A stretch of DNA of 48,356 nucleotides from Desulfoarculaceae bacterium (GTDB lineage: Bacteria > Desulfobacterota > Desulfobulbia > Desulfobulbales > Desulfocapsaceae): positions 1 through 48,356 of the forward strand of contig JAHYIV010000021.1 in NCBI GenBank assembly GCA_019429465.1, read 5' to 3'. The notes below the pieces were generated by a model. The model was given only the letters and a program-made list of their open reading frames with translations. It did not search any database and was not told where the DNA came from. A program made the position numbers and the translations under genes. The stretch's first letter is position 1. Each line of letters opens with the position of its first letter. Shown piece after piece: positions 1 through 9,244 of this stretch.

Positions 1-129
1 CGTTGCGTCGCTGGAGCGATCATCACAGATTACCAGTTCATCCGGGAGCAATGACTGGGCAGCGATACTGTCGAGCTGCTCCTGGAGGAATTGCTCGCCG
101 TTATAGGTGCAGAGCGCGATTGAAATCAT
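1..129 (-). CDS. Glycosyltransferase family 2, N-terminal fragment
   Basis: The 43 visible residues start MISIALCTYNGEQFL and run to CDDRSSDAT at the window edge. This is the first beta strand of a GT2 (GT-A fold) transferase followed by the nucleotide-binding D-D-x-S-x-D stretch. An AAAGGGA ribosome site lies upstream of the ATG at 129. It is the most downstream visible gene of the polysaccharide locus, 112 bases after the GT4/RgpF gene, and probably adds a sugar to the glycan in the cytoplasm. The acceptor and sugar cannot be read from the fragment. The family is clear; the rest of the gene is outside the window. Confidence 0.8.
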   Translation of the reverse strand, partial: MISIALCTYNGEQFLQEQLDSIAAQSLLPDELVICDDRSSDAT

Positions 130-241
130 CTTTATCCCTTTAATCCATCAGACATATGTGCAAACTTCAAAAATATAATATTCAATATCGCGTTTATGCA
201 GCGATGCAGAATTCCTCTGCGGATTACGAATCCATCCATTT

Positions 242-2575
242 TCATCGTGTCAGACCAACTACGTTTGTAGTCGCGATACGCAAATGCTCAGCGGGAAGGC
301 TTAAAGGAAACAACCGTTCAAGGGCATGAAGAAAAGTGCCGTCATAGGGAAGCGGTTCTTCCGGGTAGTCGTCCCAGCCCAACTGCAAATTGATCAACGG
401 GGCCAACGCCGAAGTCCTGGCCCAAAACATGGTCCCAACCGGGAAGTTGAAATGTTCAGGGAGCTGTTGCAAACCCATACATACGGCAAACGATTCAGCC
501 GCAGTCCTGTTCGCGGTCCAACCCACTATGTATGGGTCGTCAGGGAAAACCATCCCAATTGACGGATCGTCTTGCATTGTCGCCAAGATACTATCTGCCA
601 TTGGCCGCGACTTACCCCCCAGCAGATTTTCCAGCAAGAAGCGATACCATCTTTTACCCATAGCAACATCCTGCACGTCGGCACTCTTTTTGGTATGGAT
701 ATGCCCGACATAGTCATAGTTGGCCAGGATTGTTTGGCCAAAGATCGTGAGAAATGGCCCGATATCCCGGCCGCGATTCGGCACAATTTGCATATCAACA
801 ACCGTGCCTTGGTAATCTTTTAGTTCACTGGCAACCAACTCACGATTTTTTTCGTTGGTGACGCTAACAAACAAATCGGGGCAAATCCGATTACACGACA
901 GCCGGGTCATTATTTCGGACAACAGCTCGGGATAGTAAACGTGCAAATGCAAGGCCACGCGCTGATTATCAGGCAGATCCCGCGCTGTTGTTTTCCCGGC
1001 CACAATCACCGGGTAATTCCACGGCCCCTCGGGTCGCCCCGCTCGCAAGTAGTCGGCAAATGGGTCCGATTCCGGGATTACAAGTCCATGCTGTTCTCGA
1101 TAAATACCGGGATGAAAACCTGGATAGGGTTTACGCCGACCAATCCCACTGGCCCACGCGCGCACATAACCGCGAACCGCCGCCTCAAGCGACTGCCCTT
1201 GCCCGTGGGGGGGGTTGGAGAAGTCGCACCGAAACAGACCGGAATCAAGAATCTCTTGCGCATCAGCCTTCTCTTGCTGCGTACGAGCACAAGCCCCCTG
1301 AGCCAAAACTTCCAGACGAGCAACGTACACCTGCATATTGAAATAGGCCTCGGAGGCTTCACGGCAGCGCTCCCCAACCTGCTGACGCAAAGCCTGCGAC
1401 CCGGCCAATACCAGGATCTTTTCGGCCAGATCAGCAGAGTCAAGGTACTCCGCCACGCAATGATCCCGCAGACCACTGTCAATGAGAAAATCAGCGATTC
1501 CGGTCGTCTTATTGAAACAGAGCACCGGCACCCCATACGCCATCGCATCAATCGCGACATTCGGTAATGGGTCCAGGCGTGATGAAAGCAGAAACAGATC
1601 GGCCTCTTCATACGCGGTTTCAATGGCGGGGGTTTCGGCAATGAAGAAAACATGTTCCTGAAGGCCGGCACGCCGAATCTGGTCGGCAAGATAAACAGAA
1701 TATGACAGGTCATTTTCCGGATCGTATCCTTTGCCGATCCAAACAAATCGACATTTCTCCCCGCCCGGGGCATGAACGACATGGGCTGCACATTCGATAA
1801 ACAGGTCAACTCCTTTGCGTAACTGCACGAACCCGGCACCAAGCACAATCACTGAGTCCTCGCCTATATCCCCGGGCCGGATTAAGCGGCGTATGAGCGT
1901 TCTCTCTACCTGAAGTTGCTCCTCGCTGAATTCTCCCAAAGGCACGAGACACCGGCCTTGAGGAAGGATATGCACGGACAGATCACCTAAATCAGGATAT
2001 TCAGCGAACGCGTTTCTCATGGTCACATCTGCAGAGAAAACAACCTCACCAGACCAGAAAAGGCTTTCCCTGAAACCATCCCGAGGACGGGTATACGAGG
2101 CGAATTCATGAATCAAGCTGATGGTGGGAACAAAATGGTTGCCCAAGGTTGGCAGGACGATGCGTGATTCAATGCTGTTCACCAGAGCGAACTTGAATTG
2201 GAATCGCTTGCACAATCGGCCGATTCTGAAACTAGCTAAAAGTGGGACTAACCTCGTATTCGATGCCACCATCACCGATGCGCCAGATCGGCGAAAGTCA
2301 TCGTAAAGCGGTCCGCCGTCCAATAAGAGCACAATCACGTTATAACGCCTCACCAGCTCCAGAACGAGATTAAGAGTCAATACCGGGGCGCCGGTCCTGG
2401 ATGCTTCGTGTCCGACCATCAGGATTGTTTCGCGATCGGCAAGTTGAGGTGCCATGGAGATATTTGCGAAAGGTCGAAAAAGGCCGTTTAGATGTACAAT
2501 CAGCATATGAGCCAAGGCTAACCAGCCATGATCCCTTACATAATAACGTAAAGTCTGAAATAATTTTGCTAGCAT
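242..2575 (-). CDS. Two-domain glycosyltransferase: GT4 (GT-B) plus C-terminal RgpF-like rhamnan synthesis domain
   Basis: This 777-residue protein joins two transferase modules. Residues about 45-430 are GT-B/GT4, with the acidic nucleotide-sugar site EADLFLLSSRLDPLPNVAID at 324-343. Residues about 535-777 match the rhamnan synthesis F (RgpF) family, with NRGRDIGPF near 600 and HIHTKKS near 625. Such fusions build O-antigen or capsule chains at the cytoplasmic face. I chose the ATG at 2575 because GGAG lies 9 bases upstream; an open frame reaches 2635 but has no better site. Its 3' end is duplicated as broken copies near 3.7 kb and 13.5 kb, so this is the surviving member of an old paralogue set. 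The sugar specificity is unknown. Confidence 0.87.
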   Translation of the reverse strand: MLAKLFQTLRYYVRDHGWLALAHMLIVHLNGLFRPFANISMAPQLADRETILMVGHEASRTGAPVLTLNLVLELVRRYNVIVLLLDGGPLYDDFRRSGASVMVASNTRLVPLLASFRIGRLCKRFQFKFALVNSIESRIVLPTLGNHFVPTISLIHEFASYTRPRDGFRESLFWSGEVVFSADVTMRNAFAEYPDLGDLSVHILPQGRCLVPLGEFSEEQLQVERTLIRRLIRPGDIGEDSVIVLGAGFVQLRKGVDLFIECAAHVVHAPGGEKCRFVWIGKGYDPENDLSYSVYLADQIRRAGLQEHVFFIAETPAIETAYEEADLFLLSSRLDPLPNVAIDAMAYGVPVLCFNKTTGIADFLIDSGLRDHCVAEYLDSADLAEKILVLAGSQALRQQVGERCREASEAYFNMQVYVARLEVLAQGACARTQQEKADAQEILDSGLFRCDFSNPPHGQGQSLEAAVRGYVRAWASGIGRRKPYPGFHPGIYREQHGLVIPESDPFADYLRAGRPEGPWNYPVIVAGKTTARDLPDNQRVALHLHVYYPELLSEIMTRLSCNRICPDLFVSVTNEKNRELVASELKDYQGTVVDMQIVPNRGRDIGPFLTIFGQTILANYDYVGHIHTKKSADVQDVAMGKRWYRFLLENLLGGKSRPMADSILATMQDDPSIGMVFPDDPYIVGWTANRTAAESFAVCMGLQQLPEHFNFPVGTMFWARTSALAPLINLQLGWDDYPEEPLPYDGTFLHALERLFPLSLPAEHLRIATTNVVGLTR

Positions 2576-2656
2576 TTTATAAAACTCCGTAACCATGCCT
2601 GCTGCTGCCGCCATAGATTGACGGCAGCGGAACAAGCGTGAGACTGTTTATTTCAC

Positions 2657-2762
2657 TAAGCCGTTGTTCAAAAATAACTACTACGATTCATTGTCATTAA
2701 CGGCATAAGGGGCCGTAAAGAAATGGATAAAAAGTATGTGTTATTTCTTAACGGCCCCTAAG
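2657..2762 (+). repeat. Intergenic repeat copy 1 with internal hairpin
   Basis: About 41 bases beginning TAAGCCGTTGTTCAAAAA and ending CATTGTCAT recur with few mismatches, in the opposite orientation, at 25695-25737. Both copies also share a GGCCCCTAAG end. Copy 1 carries about 50 extra bases, with imperfect arms (ATAAGGGGCCGTAAAGAAAT against TTTCTTAACGGCCCCTAAG) that form a hairpin of about 18 base pairs with a loop of roughly 20. It sits between the epimerase stop and the GT4/RgpF start, overlapping the epimerase end. It could be a decayed insertion-sequence end or a non-autonomous element; no transposase is visible. The hairpin might also end or process the epimerase transcript. Confidence 0.55.
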
Positions 2763-3682
2763 ACCCTACTCATCCAGCTAGCCGTTCTAGCGATCCCCTC
2801 TTCGAGCCCTACCTGCAACTGCCAGCCCAGCTCCTTCCGTGCCAGAGAATTGTCTAAAATGCTTACCGGCACATCAAAAGGTCGACCAGGCCGATAGTTG
2901 CGAACAACCTCGCGACCAAGAACACGCTCAATCATCCCGATCAGTTCGTTGAGACTGGTGCCGACACCCGAGCTGATATTAAAGACTGACTTTGGCCCTT
3001 CATAATCAACAGCGCGGGAAAATGCCTCGGCAACATCGCTGATGTATAAATAATCTCGGGTAACACTGCCATCCCCCCAGATTTCAAGAGGCTGATTCTG
3101 AATGGCCTTACTCAAGAAAACACCCACTGCCCCTTGCGCGGTCTCAACACGCTGGCGCTCGCCAAACGGGTTAGCGACCCGGAGAATGTTGGCCTTGATC
3201 CCATAGAGCTGCTGGAACATCAGCAGGTATTTCTCAATGGCAAGCTTGGTAATGCCATAGGACACACGAGGCTCTGTCGGATGGTTCTCGTCTATCGGCA
3301 GATAAATCGGATTACCGTAAACAGTCCCTCCAGAGGAAATAAATACAATCTTGCGAACCTGTTGAGCGACCATGGCATTAAGCAACTGCAAGGTAGCTAC
3401 AATATTGCTCTGCACATCATAAATCGGGTCATCGTTGGAGCTCTTGGGCAGAGTCGTCGAGACCAGATGCAGGACAACATCAACGCCGTCTATGGCCCTG
3501 TTCATATCATAGGCGCTCATCATATCGCCGGTAAGCCACTCAACCCTTTTGTCATCGGCAAACCGGCGATTGGGTTCCACACGGGGCCGCGCAACAATGC
3601 GCAACTCATGGTCATCCTGGAGCAAACGGTCCGTGATTGCCGATCCGATAAAGCCCCTGCCGCCAAAAATTGCGATTTTCAT
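2741..3682 (-). CDS. NAD-dependent epimerase/dehydratase (extended SDR, UDP-sugar 4-epimerase type)
   Basis: The 313 residues form a complete extended short-chain dehydrogenase. The Rossmann glycine motif GGRGFIG is at 7-13, the S116-S117 catalytic serine region leads into GGTVYG, and YGITK gives Y142 and K146. The C-terminal part (LEIWGDGSVTRDYLYISDVA) is typical of nucleotide-sugar epimerases. It most likely interconverts a UDP-hexose or makes another activated sugar for the polysaccharide. It lies between YidC and the GT4/RgpF gene on the same strand, with an AAGGG ribosome site before ATG 3682. It could be a 4,6-dehydratase-like member; the substrate is not readable from sequence. Confidence 0.9.
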   Translation of the reverse strand: MKIAIFGGRGFIGSAITDRLLQDDHELRIVARPRVEPNRRFADDKRVEWLTGDMMSAYDMNRAIDGVDVVLHLVSTTLPKSSNDDPIYDVQSNIVATLQLLNAMVAQQVRKIVFISSGGTVYGNPIYLPIDENHPTEPRVSYGITKLAIEKYLLMFQQLYGIKANILRVANPFGERQRVETAQGAVGVFLSKAIQNQPLEIWGDGSVTRDYLYISDVAEAFSRAVDYEGPKSVFNISSGVGTSLNELIGMIERVLGREVVRNYRPGRPFDVPVSILDNSLARKELGWQLQVGLEEGIARTASWMSRVLGAVKK

Positions 3683-3721
3683 CGTGAAACACCCTTGACG
3701 CTCGTTGTAGCGTAACGCAAA

Positions 3722-3812
3722 TTATTTATTGAAAGAGCCAATGAAAAGAGCCTCTCGATCGCAGGCAGCGATGTTGCGCCATAGGGATACGGTTCTTCAG
3801 GGTAGTCGCCCC
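3722..3812 (-). pseudogene. Relic of an RgpF-type glycosyltransferase 3' end
   Basis: The minus strand reads GDYPEEPYPYG followed by an AIERLFSLALS-like stretch. This mirrors the C-terminus of the 242-2575 protein (DDYPEEPLPYDG, then HALERLFPLSL). No start codon or upstream remainder survives: only about 30 codons of similarity lie between the YidC stop and the epimerase start. It is best seen as the decayed tail of a former paralogue. The resemblance is at both DNA and protein level, but it is short and diverged, so confidence is moderate. Confidence 0.45.
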
Positions 3813-3833
3813 CACTTACCCGGCATTCTTGAA

Positions 3834-5432
3834 TCAGTTAGCGTGCTTAACGTAAAGCCCATGAACAAAATGCAATAAATTTGCCATTGTCCAATACAAC
3901 ACCATGCCCGAGGGAAATGAATAAAACAGCAAAAAAAACCCCAGCGTCATCAGCAGCAGCATGAAGTTTTGCTTCCCCGTTTCTTTGGGATCGGCTGCCG
4001 GAGCCGGCGACAACTTGATGCTAAACATGGTTGTAATGGCCATCAGCACCGGCAACAGATTGAAGTATGTGCCAAAAAACGGCAAATCATAACCCAAGGA
4101 GAACAGTTGATCGGGTTCGGCCAGGGAATCCATCCACAGGAATGAAGCACTGCGCAGGTCAAAAGCCTGCCCCAGCAAGTGGTAAAGCGCGATAAAGATC
4201 GGCAGTTGAATCAGAACTATCAGCAGCGGTTTCAACCCGGCCAGGGGGCTGACCTGATGCTTTTCGTACAGTTGCAGAATAAGCTCGCTCTGTTCACCGC
4301 CCCGGTAATTGCGCTTTATTTCCTGTAGCTCCGGCTTAATCCGCTGCTGAATCTCCGCAAACCTCTTTTGCGCGGCCATGGCATTCTTGGCCACCGGATA
4401 CATGCACAGCCGGACCAAAACAGCCAGGACGATAATCGACAGGCCCCAACTTACAACAAATTGCTGAATAAAATTGAGCAGATGCATGATGCCCAGAGTC
4501 AAAGCCCGCATCCAGGACCACAAACCGGAAAACAGCAGGGTTCCCAGCTCCGGCGTCCCCTCGGAGAGAACCTGGTGGGCCTTGCCGCCGCCAAACAGAT
4601 GCCACTGAAAACGCTGCAACCCGCCCGCTTCCTCGTGCAACAGTGGCAGATGCAGCCGTATCAGGCTCTCGAACCCGCTTTGCTCCGGATACCACTGCGG
4701 GCTTGCCGGCGCCGAAGCCTGCCAGGCAAGAGCGCCGGCGGCTTCATTGCCGGGCGACAGAATCAGGGCAAAATAACGGCTCTGCAACCCAAGCCACTGC
4801 CAGCCATCCGCCTCCGTAGAAAGAAATTCCGTCGGCTCCCCATCCCTGCCAAGACGAACGGTGCCAACTCCATCGGCCCCGCTGTAAACCAACTCGGTGT
4901 ATGAATAGATACCCTGGCCGACCCCCAGGCCTTGAGCCGGTGTTTCTCCCACCCCGGGGCCGATCAGGAGCGCAAGCCGATCATCGCTCGATGGGGTATA
5001 GCCTGCACGCCACTCCAGGTTCAGTTCAAATCCGACCCGCCAGGTAGCTTCGGCCAGATACCAGGATTTTTGAATTTTAACGGGCAGCTCGGGATGCTCT
5101 AGAACCAGCACCAGGAAATTAACATCCTGCCCTGCAATGGACCAACCACCACTTACATCTTGCCATCCATCCAGACTTTTCCCGGCCAACTGTCCAGCCA
5201 GAAGCAACAGTTGCCCGGCGGGCAACGCCAGGTCATGGGACTCACCACGCTTATCCAGCACGCCGGGCAGCCGCCAGCTCTTAATCGAGCCGGTGGCAAG
5301 ATCAAACTCCAGCTCTAAAGCATCGTTGGCCAGCAACACTCGCTCCGTTGCAGCCAGCAGCAGCCCCGGCATGGCCTGCGAAACCATCCATAACAGGATA
5401 AAAAGCTGCAACGAGATCTGGTGATTGCGCAT
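3834..5432 (-). CDS. yidC: YidC/Oxa1-family membrane insertase, probably a locus-specific paralogue
   Basis: The protein (532 residues from ATG 5432; a TTG at 5441 would add three) has an N-terminal signal-anchor and a large periplasmic beta-rich domain to about residue 300. The five-segment YidC core (about 315-532) includes the conserved hydrophilic-groove arginine in VLVRLCMYPV. The QLPIFIALYHLL and PSGMVLYWTMANL segments are typical. YidC inserts and folds inner-membrane proteins. The periplasmic domain is diverged, and the gene is immediately downstream of a small membrane protein inside a glycan locus rather than in the rnpA-yidC-mnmE context. It is therefore likely a second copy serving locus membrane proteins. 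That role is inference; the family call is secure. Confidence 0.9.
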   Translation of the reverse strand: MRNHQISLQLFILLWMVSQAMPGLLLAATERVLLANDALELEFDLATGSIKSWRLPGVLDKRGESHDLALPAGQLLLLAGQLAGKSLDGWQDVSGGWSIAGQDVNFLVLVLEHPELPVKIQKSWYLAEATWRVGFELNLEWRAGYTPSSDDRLALLIGPGVGETPAQGLGVGQGIYSYTELVYSGADGVGTVRLGRDGEPTEFLSTEADGWQWLGLQSRYFALILSPGNEAAGALAWQASAPASPQWYPEQSGFESLIRLHLPLLHEEAGGLQRFQWHLFGGGKAHQVLSEGTPELGTLLFSGLWSWMRALTLGIMHLLNFIQQFVVSWGLSIIVLAVLVRLCMYPVAKNAMAAQKRFAEIQQRIKPELQEIKRNYRGGEQSELILQLYEKHQVSPLAGLKPLLIVLIQLPIFIALYHLLGQAFDLRSASFLWMDSLAEPDQLFSLGYDLPFFGTYFNLLPVLMAITTMFSIKLSPAPAADPKETGKQNFMLLLMTLGFFLLFYSFPSGMVLYWTMANLLHFVHGLYVKHAN

Positions 5433-5437
5433 CAGCT

Positions 5438-5680
5438 TCAATCTTTGGTGGTCTTCTCTGTGCTCTTTAGAGAGGAATCTTTTGTATCCTTGCGCAAACC
5501 AAGCATTTTTAACAACCGATGCCAGTAGAGCTTTAACACTACGGCAATGGCGGCAAGCGCTCCTAAAACACCTTGCAGAATGGCACTGCCTGTACCCGGA
5601 TCTAGATATGCATGAGCCTCTTCAGCACTAAACATAAAGAGAAACACTGCTGCGAAAACTGTCCAAAGTTTATTTTTCAT
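5438..5680 (-). CDS. Small membrane protein with YLDPGTGS motif
   Basis: The 80 residues show a signal peptide ending in EAHA, then YLDPGTGSAILQ, one hydrophobic segment (VLGALAAIAVVLKLYW) and a basic, charged tail (LRKDTKDSSLKSTEKTTKD). Proteins with AYLDPGTGS right after a signal sequence recur in exopolysaccharide and surface-glycan clusters, often next to alkaline-phosphatase-fold transferases; no function is established to my knowledge. It precedes yidC by five bases and the two are surely co-translated. It may be a substrate or adaptor of the YidC copy, or a small glycan-export subunit. An AGGG-containing site precedes ATG 5680. Confidence 0.75.
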   Translation of the reverse strand: MKNKLWTVFAAVFLFMFSAEEAHAYLDPGTGSAILQGVLGALAAIAVVLKLYWHRLLKMLGLRKDTKDSSLKSTEKTTKD

Positions 5681-5719
5681 AAATCTACCCTCATGTAGAT
5701 AACCAAATTTATCTTAAAA

Positions 5720-6883
5720 TTACCCCTGATAAACAGCCAAACGCTCCATCAAAGCTTTAGCACCAACAGATCCGCTTTTACCTAGATTATACACAGAGGT
5801 ATCTCTTATGGCGCGTATGCGCTCTTCCCATTTATCCTGGTCCTTAAGAACTGCCTGGATTGCCTCCACCATATTGCCTGCATCCGCTTCAGTTACAGCA
5901 GCCCCCAAAGACTCACGTACCCGGGCTTCGAAAGGCTCGATCCCGATATTTTCATAGCCCGGGTTATTCACTTTTCTAGGTACATCAACAAACAACACGG
6001 GTTTCAGGCGTGCGAATGCAAACTCCAACGGCGCACCTGACCAGTCACTAATCATCACGTCCGCTTTGAGCAATGATTCTTTAGAGGCAACATTATCCTC
6101 CAAAGTAAAATTCTCATAAGCCTTATAACGAACATTTATACTTTCCAGCATGGGACGTTGTATGCGCCATGTCTGCGGATGTGGCCGTAGAATAACGTGG
6201 AAACCAGCGCTAAGCAGCGGTTCTAAGAAGTCGCTACCCAAGCGATCTAGCAATGCGTTTTTTCCCCAAGATGGGGCCACCAGTACGCACGGTTGGTCGC
6301 GAGCACCTGATTGAGGCCTGGATACTGATGCCAGTTCTTTAATTAATGCCTCTAAACGACCATAACCATGTTCTATTAAGTTCTTAGCAGGTAAACCGAC
6401 TTGCTTCTCTCTGGCCCGGATCTCGTCGATCTGATAAGGACCAGTAGAGAGAATTGTATCAAAATGATCGAAAGCTGCCGGGAGATACGCCATGTGGCAA
6501 CTCATCATAGCATGGTGGACATAAACATATTCTTTGACGTGTGGCGAACGCTTTATATAGTAAGTTTGCAGATCCGGCATGGTCATCAGGACAATTGTTG
6601 CTTTCATAACAGCAAAGGCAAGTGTCCGCACAGATCCAAAGCCAATATAAAAAGGAGTTACACCCGGCACCGGTTGATACAGTACGGGATCATGCTTGTC
6701 CGAAGTCAGATATACAACTTCCTGCTGATGTTCTTGCCACAGGAAATCAATCAATGGCTCAAAATGAGGCCAATACACCTGCCCTTCGGAGTAAACAACC
6801 AACGCTCTTTTTTTGCCTGGCAGTGCCTTAAATTTTCTCCACTCCCTCAGAGCATGTAAAAAATCACTTATAGCATTAAACAT
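5720..6883 (-). CDS. CDP-glycerol glycerophosphotransferase-like (TagB/TagF family) transferase
   Basis: This 387-residue protein has the GT-B glycerophosphotransferase fold of TagB/TagF. Visible marks are the polar VLVAPSWGK turn, ILRPHPQ in the donor site and ADVMISDWSGAPLEFAF in the C-terminal nucleotide-binding half. Family members move a phospho-alditol from a CDP-activated donor to a membrane-bound glycan. The upstream genes make a cytidylylated phosphonate rather than CDP-glycerol, and no TagD homologue is present apart from the domain fused to PEP mutase. I therefore infer that this enzyme may transfer a hydroxyethylphosphonate unit. The start is set at ATG 6883, with GGAG 10 bases upstream; the open frame continues to 6937. 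Confidence 0.86.
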   Translation of the reverse strand: MFNAISDFLHALREWRKFKALPGKKRALVVYSEGQVYWPHFEPLIDFLWQEHQQEVVYLTSDKHDPVLYQPVPGVTPFYIGFGSVRTLAFAVMKATIVLMTMPDLQTYYIKRSPHVKEYVYVHHAMMSCHMAYLPAAFDHFDTILSTGPYQIDEIRAREKQVGLPAKNLIEHGYGRLEALIKELASVSRPQSGARDQPCVLVAPSWGKNALLDRLGSDFLEPLLSAGFHVILRPHPQTWRIQRPMLESINVRYKAYENFTLEDNVASKESLLKADVMISDWSGAPLEFAFARLKPVLFVDVPRKVNNPGYENIGIEPFEARVRESLGAAVTEADAGNMVEAIQAVLKDQDKWEERIRAIRDTSVYNLGKSGSVGAKALMERLAVYQG

Positions 6884-7023
6884 GAAGGGTAATCTCCGAA
6901 CCATCATCTGCTTGGGGGGCAAATGGAGATTTGGCATAATTGTAAACGAAATGACACCCGATAAAGCGCCCCCTTCCTGTCAATCTGTTGACGTCAGTGA
7001 AATACATTTGCCAGTTATCCACC

Positions 7024-8118
7024 TTATGCATAATTATTGAATAATAATCTATCAAGAGTATCATTATTTATTATCCCCTTAAAGTTTCCCACTCTGTCTC
7101 GATGGAACATTTCATCTTTGAGCGAATGAATCTCTTTATGGTTCACATAAGTTTCAATATGATGAGGTAAATCAAGGATAGAAAGCATAGCCGCGATACG
7201 TAACATCAAGCATTTTGATATTTCGTCACCGCAGTTATGCAAATAGTACTCTATGATTCGCGACAACGTAAAACTGCACGCCAAACCATGCGGCACATTG
7301 AAGTGGCTGGTTAGCGGATAAGATATTGAATGCGCTATCGCGGTACGCGTTTGACTAATCGCGAGCCCAGCCAGAACACTTGCTTGTTGCATAGATTCGC
7401 GTGCGTCTAGATTGTCCGGATCACTCAGGGCCTGAGGAAGCGCCTGTTCGGCCAACTCCAATGCCTGAATTGCATAAGCCTGGCTTACCGGAGACCTATT
7501 TATATTCCACAGAGATTCCAACGCATGAGAAACTGCATCTAACCCAGTATAGAGAGTCTCTTGCTCTGGCAGAGTAAGTATCAACTCTGGATCTAACAGT
7601 GCGATGTCAGGATAAACCTGTTCCCCCACCAAAGAATATTTTTGATGATCCACAGCATCCCAAACCGTAGCAAAGGGTGTTACCTCCGCCCCCGTACCGG
7701 ACGTTGTCGGTATTGCCACCAATGGCAACTTTGTCAGCCAGTTTGGTTTCTGCCCTTGCCGAAGAACTGTAGTAAGCGCGTTATCAGCTGCACTTGGAAT
7801 GGTGAGGGCCAGTACCTTAGCCGCATCAATAACACTACCACCACCTATCGCCAGGATGCCCTCGAACCGCTTGTGTCTATAGACCGCAGCTAGCGCTTCA
7901 AGCTCATCCAGTTCTGGATTCGGCGTGATTTGATCACAAACCTCAAAGTCAACACTTGAGGCTAACCGCTGAACTTGAGCCGTCAGGCCTCGGCGAGTAA
8001 AGCCTGGCGTGGTTATCAGCAACCAGCTACTACCGGATAACAACTGAGGGAGGCGTTGCATCGCCCCTCGACCAGCCCGAATCTTAACCGGATTATAGTG
8101 ATCCCAGACTTCGGTCAT
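7024..8118 (-). CDS. Iron-dependent alcohol dehydrogenase, likely phosphonoacetaldehyde reductase
   Basis: This 364-residue group III (Fe-type) dehydrogenase has the NAD(P) motif GGGSVID at 92-98 and PTTSGTGAEVTPFAT. Its metal ligands sit in the expected pattern: D194, H198 (GLDAVSHALES), H263 and H277 (PHGLACS). Members linked to phosphonate genes reduce phosphonoacetaldehyde to 2-hydroxyethylphosphonate, as FomC and PhpC do. Its start overlaps the phosphonopyruvate decarboxylase stop as ATGA, so translation is coupled and the order matches the pathway. The C-terminal third is short for the family. A generic alcohol dehydrogenase is possible but unlikely given the operon. Confidence 0.88.
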   Translation of the reverse strand: MTEVWDHYNPVKIRAGRGAMQRLPQLLSGSSWLLITTPGFTRRGLTAQVQRLASSVDFEVCDQITPNPELDELEALAAVYRHKRFEGILAIGGGSVIDAAKVLALTIPSAADNALTTVLRQGQKPNWLTKLPLVAIPTTSGTGAEVTPFATVWDAVDHQKYSLVGEQVYPDIALLDPELILTLPEQETLYTGLDAVSHALESLWNINRSPVSQAYAIQALELAEQALPQALSDPDNLDARESMQQASVLAGLAISQTRTAIAHSISYPLTSHFNVPHGLACSFTLSRIIEYYLHNCGDEISKCLMLRIAAMLSILDLPHHIETYVNHKEIHSLKDEMFHRDRVGNFKGIINNDTLDRLLFNNYA

Positions 8119-9233
8119 AAGGTCGCCACCGCCATAAAGGCGTTCTTATTTTCTTCCGGCGTACTCGCGGGGCGGCCAAGGTCGTCACGTGAGCCAATGG
8201 CAATTTTCACCTCAAAGAATACGGGCCCATCATTTTCCTGTAACAACGCCCAAGCATCCCTTATACCCTCTGCATCACTTGCTTGCAGATAGCGTTTATA
8301 GCCACACGCCAAGGCAATGGCCTCGAAGTCTAAATTCCCGGCCACGGTGGGTTGCCCCCCCACGGACTCATGGGCCGCATTATTCAACAGCACATGCACA
8401 AGATTTTTTGGCTTAACATCACCAATAATAGGCAACGCCCCCAAGTGCATCAGCGCTGAACCATCACCATCAATACAGACCACACGTTTTTCCGGACAAC
8501 CAAGCGCTGCCCCCAATGCGATGGAAGAAGTATGCCCCATACTCCCCACCGTGAGAAAGTCTCGTTGGGTTTCACCACGTTCGCCCCTTAATTCATAGAC
8601 TTCACGGGAGGTTTTTCCTGTTGTGCTTATCACGAGACTATTAGCAGCTGACTTGAGTAGTTCCCGCAGCGCATCTTCCCGCTTCAAACTAGACAGCATC
8701 TTTGGTTTGCGCTGGCCTTTATAACTGGAAAATGTGCCTTTACGGACTAATAATGCTACCGGTGCACCAGTAACTTCAAGTCTACCCATAGCTTCTGTGA
8801 TGATCTCTTCAGAAGACGTGTCGGCATGCATTACATAGTATGGAATCCCCAGCAGATCCAGTTGTTGCGGTGTAATAGCACCCTGCTTTACATGTTGGGG
8901 CTCATCTTTGACACCAGGTTCGCCTCGCCAGCCGATTATAAGCAATAATGGAATTTTATATACTTGTGGATCAGCCAGGGATGTGAGAGGATTTATGGCG
9001 TTCCCCAATCCCGAGTTTTGCATGTAGACCGCAGCAATCTGACCGGTCGTCAAATGAAAACCTGCTGCCAGCGCCACCGCGTTTCCTTCATTGGCCGTCA
9101 TAACATGTTCGCTTGGCCCACCATGATCATCTACGTACGCACAGAAATGCTTTAAAAGGGAATCCGGCACCCCAGCGAACAAACGCACACCAGCTTCCTG
9201 CAGGCCTATGTAGAATTTTTTCGGATCAATCAT
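8115..9233 (-). CDS. ppd: Phosphonopyruvate decarboxylase
   Basis: This thiamine-diphosphate enzyme decarboxylates phosphonopyruvate to phosphonoacetaldehyde, the step that pulls the unfavourable PEP mutase reaction forward. The 372-residue chain is the full family length. It shows the PYR-domain glutamate in ANEGNAV, the phosphonate-binding GWRGEPGVKDEPQH region, and the ThDP/Mg motif from GDG (about 258) to NN (about 286). The start is ATG 9233, seven bases after AGGA; an upstream in-frame ATG at 9239 is too close to that site. It follows PEP mutase by 11 bases and overlaps the reductase by four. The identification is firm because the neighbours complete the pathway. Confidence 0.94.
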   Translation of the reverse strand: MIDPKKFYIGLQEAGVRLFAGVPDSLLKHFCAYVDDHGGPSEHVMTANEGNAVALAAGFHLTTGQIAAVYMQNSGLGNAINPLTSLADPQVYKIPLLLIIGWRGEPGVKDEPQHVKQGAITPQQLDLLGIPYYVMHADTSSEEIITEAMGRLEVTGAPVALLVRKGTFSSYKGQRKPKMLSSLKREDALRELLKSAANSLVISTTGKTSREVYELRGERGETQRDFLTVGSMGHTSSIALGAALGCPEKRVVCIDGDGSALMHLGALPIIGDVKPKNLVHVLLNNAAHESVGGQPTVAGNLDFEAIALACGYKRYLQASDAEGIRDAWALLQENDGPVFFEVKIAIGSRDDLGRPASTPEENKNAFMAVATL

Positions 9234-9244
9234 CAACACATTTC

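Noticed and set aside
1078..1848. 256-residue minus-strand frame inside the GT4/RgpF gene
   Set aside because: Out-of-frame shadow of the transferase, with no motif.
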